Counted from the first letter of the stretch, positions 1 through 7,037 are shown. The stretch is DNA of 32,090 bases from Nocardia acidivorans NBRC 108247 (GCF_001625085.1 NZ_BDAW01000099.1:1-32090); one strand, 5' to 3'. Made by a program: numbers and translations. Notes: generated by a model from the letters alone, not told the origin.

Positions 1-6
1 GACACT

Positions 7-38
7 GGGGCTGGTACCGCTTCTGCGGTACCAGCCCC
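7..38 (-). terminator. Perfect hairpin, probable ancestral terminator of tRNA-Ala
   Basis: A perfect 14-bp inverted repeat (7-20 and 25-38) with a 4-nt loop. It lies just beyond the displaced 3' half of the tRNA-Ala gene (68-112), which reads leftward. Before the element integrated, this hairpin would have stood about 30 bp downstream of the tRNA, so it was probably its terminator. No U-tract follows, as is common in actinobacteria. Confidence 0.55.
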
Positions 39-67
39 AATGGAGTCGGTTCGTGCAATGCCACCTT

Positions 68-112
68 TGGTGGAGCTAAGGGGATTCGAACCCCTGACCC
101 CCTCACTGCCAG
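68..112. repeat. attL: displaced 3' half of tRNA-Ala
   Basis: This is 45 bp identical to 4272-4316. Read on the minus strand it runs from the anticodon loop to the encoded CCA end. It is the chromosome's original tRNA 3' half, now separated from its 5' half, and sequence beyond 112 has no tRNA 5' half. It is therefore a partial tRNA and not a functional gene. Confidence 0.85.
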
Positions 113-780
113 GGAGCCGGAGACTGTGACCCGGCGTCCAAGAAATGCCATTGTGTCCAGGTCGAGGCGGTTTCCGCGTCCAGTACGTACCGCCCCTTCC
201 CCGGTGGATGACCCAGTCTTGGCACGTTCTTGGCACGTCGGAAACGTGGCGATACCTGACCCATCAATTCCCGCCGCGACGACTACATCTGGACCAGGGT
301 CGGAGAGATCGCTGTGCAGGGGGTCGCGCGATGCGCCGCCGCCCTCTCAATCCTCACCGCGGAACCGCACCCTCTGTTGTCGAACCCCCGAACCCATATC
401 CGAGCCGTCGACTCCGTGTGACCGACGGACATGTTGCCGTCGACTGTGCAGCCCTCGGAGTCCACACTCCCGCCTCGGCTGGACTTTTACGGCCGAGGCA
501 GCGGCGTACCTGCGACGAATCACCCCTGCGAGGCGCGGCCGGTGATGAGAGAGGCTGTGGGACAGCATGACTCACCGCATCGGGTGAAGGCGCACTCACC
601 CGACCCCAGTAAGAGGACGTGACAATGACTTCCGAACCTTCGACGACGAATCCCTCTCGACAAGCGGCGTTTCGCGGTGTTCGATGGGTCCAACCATCGC
701 ATCACCGGGAACCAGCACAGGCGCTGTTGCGCGGCCACCGTCCACGTCGCGGCGCAGCCGCACCGGGACGGGACGCCACC
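113..780. other. Left end of the element, no convincing gene
   Basis: Several open frames cross this stretch on both strands, but they are Arg/Pro/Ser-rich, overlap one another and resemble no family I recognise. The clear structure is the arm-type repeat at 219-237. A possible ATG near 622 has a purine-rich sequence (AAGAGGA) ahead of it and is in frame with the zinc-ribbon gene, but the 50-odd residues it would add look random. I therefore place that gene's start at 781. Confidence 0.5.
219..237. repeat. Putative integrase arm-type site, left
   Basis: The 19-bp sequence TTGGCACGTTCTTGGCACG consists of two TTGGCACG octamers set 11 bp apart, about one helical turn. The identical 19 bp recur at 4205-4223, inside the other end of the element. 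Paired direct repeats flanking the core are the usual form of arm sites bound by the N-terminal domain of lambda-type tyrosine integrases. Function is inferred from position and repetition. Confidence 0.65.
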
Positions 781-1389
781 GTGGGAATCGACATCACCTG
801 CCCGAGCTGTGGGCACGACGACCGTGTTCAGCGCGTTCCGGCCATTCGGGCGACCGGCACGACCACGGTCTACGGCACCGACTACCGCTCGGGCGTGGCT
901 GTCGGTTCGACAGGCATGATGCCTGTCGTCGGCTCGAGTATGACCGAGCGGACCTTCACGACCAGCCTGTCCCAATCGCTGGCGTTGGCACCGCTGCAAC
1001 GGCGTTCGGGCAAGCTGGTCTTCGTCGGTCTGATCCTGTCGATTCCCGCTCTCTTTGGAATTCTCATCGCCGTCGTCAATTTCTCCGATCCTATGTCGAC
1101 AACGCCGCTGCCGGTATTTTTCCTCGCGAATTTCCTATTGATCTCTGCCTTAGCTACTCCGTCGCTGTTGCTGTTCTGGACCGCGTCTCATAGATCTCGC
1201 CGAAACAGTCGAATCGCCAAGGGCATCTCGGTCAGTAAACACATCTGGAGCACCGGCCACTACTGCCATCGATGCGGTTACTGCTTCTGGCCGTATCCGA
1301 TCGCACCAGGAATACCGGCACGCCAAGCCATCACCCCGGATAACTTCCGCAGGTTCGTCTGGAGCTCAGGCGGCTACGCCAATCTGTGA
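781..1389 (+). CDS. Zinc-ribbon two-span membrane protein, element cargo
   Basis: About 202 aa from a GTG start at 781. The N-terminus begins with a CPSCG zinc-ribbon knuckle. A low-complexity Gly/Thr/Ser stretch follows, then two hydrophobic segments at roughly residues 78-100 and 108-130. A basic segment and a second Cys pair (CHRCGYCF) lie near the C-terminus. Similar zinc-ribbon/membrane proteins are familiar cargo of actinobacterial integrative elements, but their function is unknown to me. The open frame continues upstream to 619; I prefer GTG 781 because the protein-like sequence begins there. No partner gene is obvious, and the next supported gene is about 480 bp downstream. Confidence 0.6.
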   Translation: MGIDITCPSCGHDDRVQRVPAIRATGTTTVYGTDYRSGVAVGSTGMMPVVGSSMTERTFTTSLSQSLALAPLQRRSGKLVFVGLILSIPALFGILIAVVNFSDPMSTTPLPVFFLANFLLISALATPSLLLFWTASHRSRRNSRIAKGISVSKHIWSTGHYCHRCGYCFWPYPIAPGIPARQAITPDNFRRFVWSSGGYANL

Positions 1390-1685
1390 AGGCTGCGCAT
1401 CCCCATACCGACGGTCGCGCAGTCGCACCGATCCACCGCCCGCAGGTATTAATTCGGGCGGCTCGCACACCCGTGTCCGGCTAGCAAAACAGAGTGAAAC
1501 ATCCGCTGCTTATCGCGCGCTGGACTCCACCGAATGCAAGCATTCTCGCCCTGGTTTGCTGGCGCCATCTCGGTGACGTGTGAGAATACCGACCGAACTC
1601 CCATATCGCCTGCAGGGATAGCTCGATAGTCGAGCGCACTCGAATTCTTGATCTTAGCGCTCGCCAGAGTGTTCCATAGCTTCTA
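1390..1685. other. Non-coding stretch ahead of an orphan terminator
   Basis: I see no convincing gene here. A short hairpin (GCTCGA, TAG, TCGAGC) lies at 1621-1635, about 50 bp before the intrinsic terminator at 1686-1717. Together these could be the 3' portion of a small RNA, but no promoter is clear. Confidence 0.35.
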
Positions 1686-1717
1686 GCCGCGACGGCATTG
1701 CCGTCGCGGCCTTTTTT
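1686..1717 (+). terminator. Strong intrinsic terminator
   Basis: A perfect 11-bp G/C-rich stem (1686-1696 and 1700-1710) with loop ATT is followed by CTTTTTT. This is a textbook Rho-independent terminator on the plus strand. No gene ends close upstream; the zinc-ribbon gene stops about 300 bp earlier. It would terminate a small RNA or the tail of a decayed gene, and it insulates the toxin gene from upstream transcription. Confidence 0.8.
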
Positions 1718-1872
1718 GTGTTTCCATCTATTGGAAGGCGATCCTCGATGCCTGTCCCTACATCTGCTCTCCCGCATTCCTGCGGGGTCTGCCAACCCGC
1801 AACATCCCAGCCACGCACAGCGGCAACCGAGACGGCCCACACTCCGGCTTCTACAAAACGGACATCAAGATC

Positions 1873-2547
1873 GTGCCGCCTGTGCAGCCCTCTCAGGGCA
1901 GCGTGACTTGGGTGCCTGATAGTCCCGGATCCCAGACCGGAACCCTGAAGGGCAACCTACATACCGGTGTGGACAAAGGCTTCTCGCTCGGGAACCAGCT
2001 GCTCATATCCAAGAACGGCGAGTACATCGACGTTCCGGTCAACCATCACGGCAACGACTACAGCTGGGAGATTCCCGACGTCAAGTCCGGCGATCGCATC
2101 CAGATATGGCAGCAGGTCACTTTCTATTCTGTTAGCTACAGCGAGTCGATGGTTACATACCAGAATACTGTTGTCCCGCAACAGTATCCGCCCTCGAACA
2201 AGATCAACGTCAATCCGGACAATAAATGGGCGATCTACAACGGTGACCCAGTCACCGGGCACGGCGGCCACGGATGGAATGCGAAGAACCCGCTACCGGA
2301 GAAGGACGTTTTCCCGGAGTCATGGAACGCGGACAAGATCGCGGCGGCGGCAATAGCGATCGCCAAGAACCCCAAGCCGTACCCCAAGCAGCCACAACGT
2401 GGTAGTGACAACTATCTGATTAACGGCTACTACGACGGGCTCAATATCAACGTAGTTGTAGCGCCCAACGGCGACATCGTGACCGCCTGGCCCGACCCTG
2501 GCCAGCCGGGTGTCGGCCGAAGGGGTCCAGACGGCGTGACACGCTGA
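1873..2547 (+). CDS. EndoU-type nuclease toxin domain protein, 5' end unclear
   Basis: 224 aa from GTG 1873. Residues about 125-210 match my memory of the bacterial EndoU toxin domain. There is a His cluster (GHGGHG, 129-134), then VFPESW (146-151) followed by a helix, and finally the strand pair ending DIVTAWP (201-207). Those late Thr and aromatic residues correspond to the conserved end of the family, whose members cleave RNA, often tRNA, as C-terminal warheads of contact-dependent or secreted polymorphic toxins. Residues 1-120 look like a beta-rich linker I do not recognise. The frame is open back to 1687 and protein-like from about 1801, but has no ATG, GTG or TTG before 1873 and no clear ribosome site. 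The original N-terminal trafficking part is therefore probably missing. A candidate immunity gene follows 29 bp downstream. Confidence 0.65.
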   Translation: MPPVQPSQGSVTWVPDSPGSQTGTLKGNLHTGVDKGFSLGNQLLISKNGEYIDVPVNHHGNDYSWEIPDVKSGDRIQIWQQVTFYSVSYSESMVTYQNTVVPQQYPPSNKINVNPDNKWAIYNGDPVTGHGGHGWNAKNPLPEKDVFPESWNADKIAAAAIAIAKNPKPYPKQPQRGSDNYLINGYYDGLNINVVVAPNGDIVTAWPDPGQPGVGRRGPDGVTR

Positions 2548-2576
2548 TGCTGACATGAGAGCCTGAAAGGTGAAAC

Positions 2577-2924
2577 GTGAACGATGCTAACCATGCTCAA
2601 CAGCTGACCAATCACCGTTGGTGGAGCGAGCGAATCGATGCCCTTCTCAGCGGCCTGCGAGGGCGAATCGAACAGGCCGACGCCGAGACCGATGCCGAGA
2701 GCCCGTTTCCGTACTATGACGCGCTGCGGAACCAGTCAGAATTCCCCCTGCTGGTCGATAGCATCGCGTCCCTACTGTCCAAAGAACAGATTCCGATTAC
2801 CAACGCTGAAAGCGAAATACTCCGGGAATTGATGTACAGGGTCGAGAGTCCACCGTCGTTCTTTCGCTGCTTGAACGACCGCGAAACCGTGATGGCCTCC
2901 TTGAATGTAACGGAGATACCCTGA
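2577..2924 (+). CDS. Putative immunity protein to the EndoU-like toxin
   Basis: 115 aa from GTG 2577, with a purine-rich ribosome site (GAAAGG) a few bases upstream. The protein is small, helical-looking and rich in Glu and Asp, with no signal peptide or membrane span. I recognise no family. The immunity assignment rests on position (29 bp after the toxin, same strand), size and acidity, which are the usual features of cognate immunity proteins that bind and block the toxin active site. It could instead be an unrelated cargo gene. Confidence 0.5.
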   Translation: MNDANHAQQLTNHRWWSERIDALLSGLRGRIEQADAETDAESPFPYYDALRNQSEFPLLVDSIASLLSKEQIPITNAESEILRELMYRVESPPSFFRCLNDRETVMASLNVTEIP

Positions 2925-3337
2925 ACCAGCGCTCGGCCTGGCTAGGCGAAGCTCGTTGCGGTTATGCGGCACGGGCGAACACTGCCGCAACGTTTGAGCA
3001 GTTCACGCACCCGTTGACTCGCTGCACATCATCGCTCGCGGTCTCGTTCGAGCACCCTTGACTGTCCCACGCGAGGTCGCACATGTCAGGCGAGAGCTTC
3101 TAAGTTAGATCGAGCGAATAACGTCATGCCGTGAGCTTGCCACGGTGCGCGGGCCCGACCCGGGAGGCGTATCCGACATCCTGCATTCGGCTAGTTAGAC
3201 ACTTGCTATCAAAATCAGGTCCTGGCCAGGATTTGATCCAGGTGCCCGGTGGGATGCTCCCAATATTCGGCTGCCCGCCGTCTGGATTGGTGTGGCTCTC
3301 TAATGGCTTGCCTCCCACCGGGTGCCGTGCAGGGAGT
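2925..3337. other. Intergenic, no gene seen
   Basis: No frame here looks protein-like. A palindrome-containing segment around 3210-3235 (core TCCTGGCCAGGA) is the only structure noticed. The stretch separates the toxin/immunity pair from the IS scar and may be decayed sequence. Confidence 0.4.
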
Positions 3338-3441
3338 GTTGAGGTTCCCCCCGAATTGTGGACAGTTGGTTACGCGGCGTTAGCCGATGCTGTCGTGAGG
3401 GACTGTTCGTAGCGGATGGGGCTGATGCCGCCGATCGCTGA
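3338..3441 (-). mobile_element. IS3-family end fragment with transposase C-terminus
   Basis: Read on the minus strand, about 24 residues end a transposase: HSAIGGISPIRYEQ, then a short tail and a TAA stop at 3370-3372. The HS(A)xGGxSPxxYE pattern is the C-terminal signature of IS3-family OrfB transposases. Just past the stop, toward 3338, comes a sequence running TGTTGAGGTTCCCCCC... that looks like the terminal inverted repeat. The homology stops abruptly near 3441, where the integrase fragment begins. No other part of the IS is present, so this is a deletion scar. Confidence 0.7.
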
Positions 3442-3443
3442 GT

Positions 3444-4187
3444 GTGCGGTCGACCCTTACGGCCTTGTCCATGATGGTCCAGTCCTACGTGGACCAGGGG
3501 AAGTTGCCGCGCAACGTCGTAGCGTTGGTGGAGCGCCCGGCAGATGAGATCGACGACAGGGACGATGACGACGACGCCGACGATCCGAAGGCGTGGACGG
3601 TCGCGGAGGTCGAGCGATTCCGCCAGGCGGCTCAGGCCCACCGGCTTTACGCCGCTTGGCTCATGTCCACGTACGGCATGCGCCGCTCGGAGGTGCTGGG
3701 AATGAGGTGGACCCGGTTCTCCGAAGCCGCATTGAAGGTCCGCCGGGGCCGAGTCGCGGTCGGAACGACCACGGAAGAGAACCTTCCCAAGTCCAAGCGG
3801 TCCCGCCGGGATCTTCCACCCCCTGCTGAACTGGCCGCAGCGCTTCGCAGCCTGAAACGCGTCCAGCGGGCCGAATGCCTGGTGCTGGGTATCGAGTGGA
3901 CCGACGACCGTCTGATCGTGGTGGACGAAGCGGGTACTCCCCTCCGACCTGAGCGATATACCGATGAATTCCAGCGGATCTCACGCGCTGCCGGGCTGCG
4001 GCGTATCCAGCTCAAGGGGCTTCGGAATTCGTCCGTGAGTTCCATGCTGGCCCTGGGGATTCCGGCGCACATTGTGGCGGCGTGGCATGGGCACGATCCG
4101 GCGATGTCCCTGTCGATCTATTCCGTCGTCCAGGGTGAGGACTTGGCGGCGGCCGGATCTGCGGCCTTCGGATCTTTAGCCCAATGA
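3444..4187 (+). pseudogene. Tyrosine integrase, N-terminally truncated
   Basis: About 247 residues of an integrase normally near 380 aa. Present are the end of the core-binding domain (DQGKLPRNVVALVERP), an Asp-rich linker, and a complete-looking catalytic domain. Box I Arg is in YGMRRSEVLGMRW, the beta-hairpin Lys in KSKRSRRDLP, box II in LKGLRNSS, the third-box His in WHGHDP, and the nucleophile Tyr in LSIYSVV. The first box II residue is Lys where His is usual. The arm-binding N-terminal domain is missing: the frame begins at 3444, directly at the IS3 scar, so the gene was cut by IS insertion and deletion. The GTG at 3444 could still allow translation of the fragment. The gene would have directed insertion at the adjacent tRNA-Ala. 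Confidence 0.8.
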
Positions 4188-4204
4188 GGGAGGTCTCCCG
4201 AGAG

Positions 4205-4223
4205 TTGGCACGTTCTTGGCACG
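4205..4223. repeat. Putative integrase arm-type site, right
   Basis: Identical to the 19 bp at 219-237: two TTGGCACG octamers 11 bp apart, in the same orientation. It lies 49 bp from the right att core, compared with about 107 bp on the left. It sits just after the integrase stop codon. Confidence 0.65.
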
Positions 4224-4236
4224 CTGGCGGTGCCCA

Positions 4237-4254
4237 ACTCCCCTAACGGGGAGT
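4237..4254 (-). terminator. Small hairpin downstream of tRNA-Ala, possible replacement terminator
   Basis: A 7-bp perfect stem (ACTCCCC and GGGGAGT) with a TAAC loop lies about 17 bp beyond the 3' end of the intact tRNA-Ala. It may be a terminator supplied by the element to replace the displaced hairpin at 7-38. No U-tract is present. Confidence 0.4.
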
Positions 4255-4271
4255 GGATTTCGTGTCTGACC

Positions 4272-4316
4272 TGGTGGAGCTAAGGGGATTCGAACCCCTG
4301 ACCCCCTCACTGCCAG
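4272..4316. repeat. attR: 45-bp repeat within tRNA-Ala
   Basis: Identical to 68-112. It supplies the 3' half of the working tRNA-Ala gene. The identity ends one base past the anticodon loop, placing the crossover within or near that loop. Confidence 0.85.
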
Positions 4317-4347
4317 TGAGGTGCGCTACCAGCTGCGCCATAGCCCC
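4272..4347 (-). tRNA. tRNA-Ala(GGC)
   Basis: 76 nt including an encoded CCA. The acceptor strands GGGGCTA and TAGCTCC pair with one G-T. The anticodon stem CCTCA/TGAGG closes the loop CTGGCAG, giving anticodon GGC for Ala codon GCC. The T arm has the usual GGTTCGAATCC core. The gene is split in origin: its 5' half is chromosomal and its 3' half came with the integrated element. Confidence 0.95.
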
Positions 4348-4595
4348 GTTGCCCTGATTGGTGCGGGCGACTGGGAGAAATTACCCGGGAGCGGGGGTGA
4401 ACTGCAAATCTGCTGGTTGGCGGGGTGGATGCTGGTGATCGTGGGGGCGGCTGGGGTTTTGCTGAATGTGTTGGGGGGCACGGAAATATGGGGGGTGCGG
4501 CGGGGTGGGGCGCGCGTAGACTCGGCGGGGATTCGAGGTTGTCCTAGGTGGGCCGAGGGAGCGCGGTTCATCGGGCTTGGAGGGATCGTACGCGG

Positions 4596-5684
4596 TTGAG
4601 GCTGATCAATGGCCGGTATGAGCTTCGGGAGCTTGTCGGCAGAGGGGGCATGGCCGAGGTCTGGGACGCCTGGGATCGGCAATTGCGTCGCCGGGTTGCG
4701 GTGAAGGTGCTCGACTCGGGGAGTCTGCTGCCGCTGGAACAGGATGAGCGGATTCAGCAGGAGCGGTTCGAGCGGGAGGCGCGGATCGCGGCGCAGATGA
4801 ATTGCGTGAATATCGTGACCGTGCACGATGCGGGGGTTTTCGTCGAAAACGGGCGCAGGTACCCGTTTCTGGTGATGGAGTTCATCGCGGGCGAGAACCT
4901 GCGCCAGCATCTGCGCTATCGGGAGAATTGGGCGCTGCCCAGCCTGCTGCGGGTGCTTACCGATGCGCTCGGCGGGCTCGTGTACGCGCATTCCAAGCGG
5001 GTGGTGCACCGGGATATCAAGCCCGAGAACATCATGATCTGCCAGGACGGCACCGCCAAGCTCGCCGATTTCGGCATCGCCATCGAGATGCGGGAGAACA
5101 TCCAAAGGCTCACCCAGGTGCATCGGGCCCTTGGCACGCAACAGTATTCGGCCCCGGAGTATCTACACCACGGGCAGATCACCCATCTCAGCGATGTGTA
5201 CTCGTTCGCGGTGGTGTGCGCGGAGGTGCTCAACCACGCGTACGGCCCGGCCGGAATCCCGGATGAGATCAAAGTCGTACTGGAGCAGTCGCTTTCACCG
5301 GATCCCGCGCAGCGGCATCGCTCCGCGGCCGAGTTCCAGCACTACTTCCGCGAGGCCGTCGAGCGGTCCGCGCAGATCCGGCGCACCGCGATGCCCATCG
5401 CACCGGACAACCTCGGCCCCACCCAAACCTCGGTCCTGACACCGGGCGTCCTGCTCGAGCCGGAGCCGGAAATCTCTGACCCACTGGCCTATTCGTCCAC
5501 CTGGAGCTTCCTGTCCGCACCCGTCGTGGCATCCAGACAGCGGCTGCTGGCCGGATTGTCCACCGATGACTACCGATTCGTCGCCGCCCTGCTGGCCACC
5601 ACCGCGACCATCGGAATCCTACTGGGCGGCTTGGCATTCACACTACTGACCTGGGTGGTCGTCGAGATCGGGAAGCTGTTCTGA
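4596..5684 (+). CDS. Membrane-anchored Ser/Thr protein kinase
   Basis: 362 aa from TTG 4596, preceded by GGAGGG at 4579-4584. An in-frame GTG at 4548 would add 16 residues unlike a kinase N-terminus. The Hanks-type kinase domain is complete: Gly loop VGRGGMAEVW, ATP-binding Lys at about residue 37 (VAVKVL), catalytic loop HRDIKPEN at about 138-145, DFG at about 158, and activation-segment end GTQQYSAPEY. A roughly 100-residue linker leads to one membrane span at about residues 325-350, with a very short extracellular tail. Unlike PknB it lacks PASTA repeats, so it probably senses through partners. It is first in a four-gene operon with a small membrane protein, a GTPase and a GAP1-like protein. 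Confidence 0.9.
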   Translation: MRLINGRYELRELVGRGGMAEVWDAWDRQLRRRVAVKVLDSGSLLPLEQDERIQQERFEREARIAAQMNCVNIVTVHDAGVFVENGRRYPFLVMEFIAGENLRQHLRYRENWALPSLLRVLTDALGGLVYAHSKRVVHRDIKPENIMICQDGTAKLADFGIAIEMRENIQRLTQVHRALGTQQYSAPEYLHHGQITHLSDVYSFAVVCAEVLNHAYGPAGIPDEIKVVLEQSLSPDPAQRHRSAAEFQHYFREAVERSAQIRRTAMPIAPDNLGPTQTSVLTPGVLLEPEPEISDPLAYSSTWSFLSAPVVASRQRLLAGLSTDDYRFVAALLATTATIGILLGGLAFTLLTWVVVEIGKLF

Positions 5685-5689
5685 CGGTG

Positions 5690-5836
5690 ATGAGAAATCG
5701 GCAAGTGGGCACGGCATGGCAACGGTACCTCTACCCGGGATCGCGTGCCTCACACTGGATCCGACTCGGCGTCCGCGTCGGGGTGACGTTCTTCGTGCTG
5801 ACCATCGCGATACTCACCTACGCGGTGCTGTCATGA
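5690..5836 (+). CDS. 48-aa single-span membrane protein of the kinase/GTPase operon
   Basis: The reading frame starts at ATG 5690 (GTG 5687 is also possible), 5 bp after the kinase stop, and ends at 5836, 1 bp before GTG 5838 of the next gene. It encodes a basic, aromatic N-terminus (QRYLYPGSRASHWIRLG) and one hydrophobic segment of about 22 residues ending at the C-terminus. The tight packing between two well-supported genes and the clean topology argue that it is real. It may anchor the cytosolic GTPase to the membrane beside the kinase, but that is inference. No family is recognised. Confidence 0.65.
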   Translation: MRNRQVGTAWQRYLYPGSRASHWIRLGVRVGVTFFVLTIAILTYAVLS

Positions 5837-5846
5837 GGTGCACCGC

Positions 5847-7037
5847 GTGAGAACCGTCTGCCTGAACTGCCTCACCGAATTCCGCTACGACCGCGAACGC
5901 AATCGCTGGTACACGGTCATCCGGCAGCGCAACGGAGGCTTCGCCAAACAGATCGAAACCTACTTCGACAAGCTGAATCTGCGGTGCCCCAAGGGATGTG
6001 AACTCGACCCGGTCACCCTGGACCATCCCACCAAGGTGATTGGATTCGTCGGCGAATCGGCCTCGTCCAAGAGCCACCTGATCGTCTCGATGATCCATTC
6101 GATGATGAACGATCCGCGCTTGGCCAGCCAGTTCTCCTTCATCGTCTCGCCCAAATCCGCGACCCTGTGGACCTCCCTGGAGGCGCGGTTGCTCGATCGC
6201 CGTGCCCTGGACGCCACCGGCCCACGCCGCATGGCCATGGATCAGACCCAGCGCACCGACGGCCTCGCCATGAACGCCCAGCGCCAATCCCAGGGGCACA
6301 CCTGGGCGGGCCTGGAACAGCGCAGACCCATTCTGGTGACGGCGTATTCGGTGCACACCGCCAGCGCGGTGAACCTGGCCTTCATCGATGTGGCGGGTGA
6401 GGACATCGCCGACGGCGCGGTGGCCGCGCGGGTGAGCCCGCACCTGGCGGTGGCCGATTTCCTGTGGTTCGTGGTGCCGTCCACGCTCAACAAGCAGTAT
6501 CTGGCGCTCATGCGCGAACAGGCCGCGCCCGACGATCAGGAGAGCCTGAACAATATCGTCGAGCATTCGCAGACCGTCGGCCGCACCACACTCATGATCG
6601 ATCAGATCGCCAAACTGTGGCGCGCGGCCAACAGCTACCCGATCCAATTGCCGATCGAACCGCCGCGACTACATGTCTCGACCATTGTCGCCAAGACCGA
6701 TCTGCTCTCGATCCTCGATCTTCCCGAGGCGAATATTGTTGCCCCGCCCGCGAATTGGGCGGACAGTCCGGTGAGCAGCAATGGTTCGGGCAATGCCTAC
6801 GATCCCCCGCGCATCCTGGAGCGCTGTGAGATCACCAGGAACCTGGTGCGGCAACTGTTCCCGGCGGTCGACTCGGCGCTGTCCATTCACTTCCCGTGGA
6901 ACATGTATTTCCCGGTTTCGGCGGTAGGCTGCGGCAAACGCGGCAATGGCACGTATCCGGTGTTCAAGCCGTACGGCGCGGCCGACCCGGTGGTGTACAT
7001 GCTGGAGATGATCGAGGAGCTACGGGCCTACCGATGA
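5847..7037 (+). CDS. Zinc-ribbon GTPase of the DO-GTPase2 type
   Basis: 396 aa from GTG 5847, with GAGG 8 bp upstream; GTG 5838 would add three residues. An N-terminal zinc ribbon (CLNC and CPKGC, near residues 5-51) precedes a P-loop NTPase domain. The Walker A-like motif GESASSKS is near residue 70, the switch/Walker B motif IDVAGED near 180-186, and a base-specificity motif AKTD near 283. The central Walker A Gly is replaced by Ser. This layout matches my memory of the 'double-GTPase 2' family, found in operons with GAP1 proteins and proposed to act in NTP-dependent conflict systems. Its stop overlaps the start of the GAP1-like gene by ATGA, implying translational coupling. Function in this organism is unknown. 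Confidence 0.7.
   Translation: MRTVCLNCLTEFRYDRERNRWYTVIRQRNGGFAKQIETYFDKLNLRCPKGCELDPVTLDHPTKVIGFVGESASSKSHLIVSMIHSMMNDPRLASQFSFIVSPKSATLWTSLEARLLDRRALDATGPRRMAMDQTQRTDGLAMNAQRQSQGHTWAGLEQRRPILVTAYSVHTASAVNLAFIDVAGEDIADGAVAARVSPHLAVADFLWFVVPSTLNKQYLALMREQAAPDDQESLNNIVEHSQTVGRTTLMIDQIAKLWRAANSYPIQLPIEPPRLHVSTIVAKTDLLSILDLPEANIVAPPANWADSPVSSNGSGNAYDPPRILERCEITRNLVRQLFPAVDSALSIHFPWNMYFPVSAVGCGKRGNGTYPVFKPYGAADPVVYMLEMIEELRAYR

Larger units (their letters stand above)
68..4316. mobile_element. Degenerate integrative element in tRNA-Ala(GGC), about 4.25 kb
   Basis: The element is bounded by two identical 45-bp copies of the tRNA-Ala 3' half (68-112 and 4272-4316). The copies match from the CCA end through the anticodon loop and diverge on the next base, which is typical of tyrosine-integrase islands crossing over at an anticodon loop. 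It carries a truncated integrase gene beside the right end, paired TTGGCACG repeats inside both ends, an IS3 scar, a zinc-ribbon membrane protein and an EndoU-toxin/immunity-like pair. The right end keeps an intact tRNA, so integration restored tRNA function. With the integrase cut short and no excisionase recognised, the element is probably immobile unless helped in trans. Confidence 0.85.

Noticed and set aside
68..112. A second functional tRNA-Ala gene at the left end
   Set aside because: Only the 3' half is present and the sequence past 112 does not form the 5' half of a cloverleaf.
126..570. Two overlapping plus-strand ORFs of about 140 aa at the left end of the element
   Set aside because: Both are Arg/Pro/Ser-rich, overlap each other and shadow opposite frames. 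Neither has a ribosome site or family resemblance, and one begins beside attL.
1481..1840. 119-aa minus-strand ORF across the orphan terminator
   Set aside because: It spans a perfect intrinsic terminator hairpin, is Arg/Cys-rich and resembles no protein.
4326..5141. 271-aa minus-strand ORF across the tRNA and kinase
   Set aside because: It is antisense to a clear kinase domain and its composition is a His/Pro-rich shadow.
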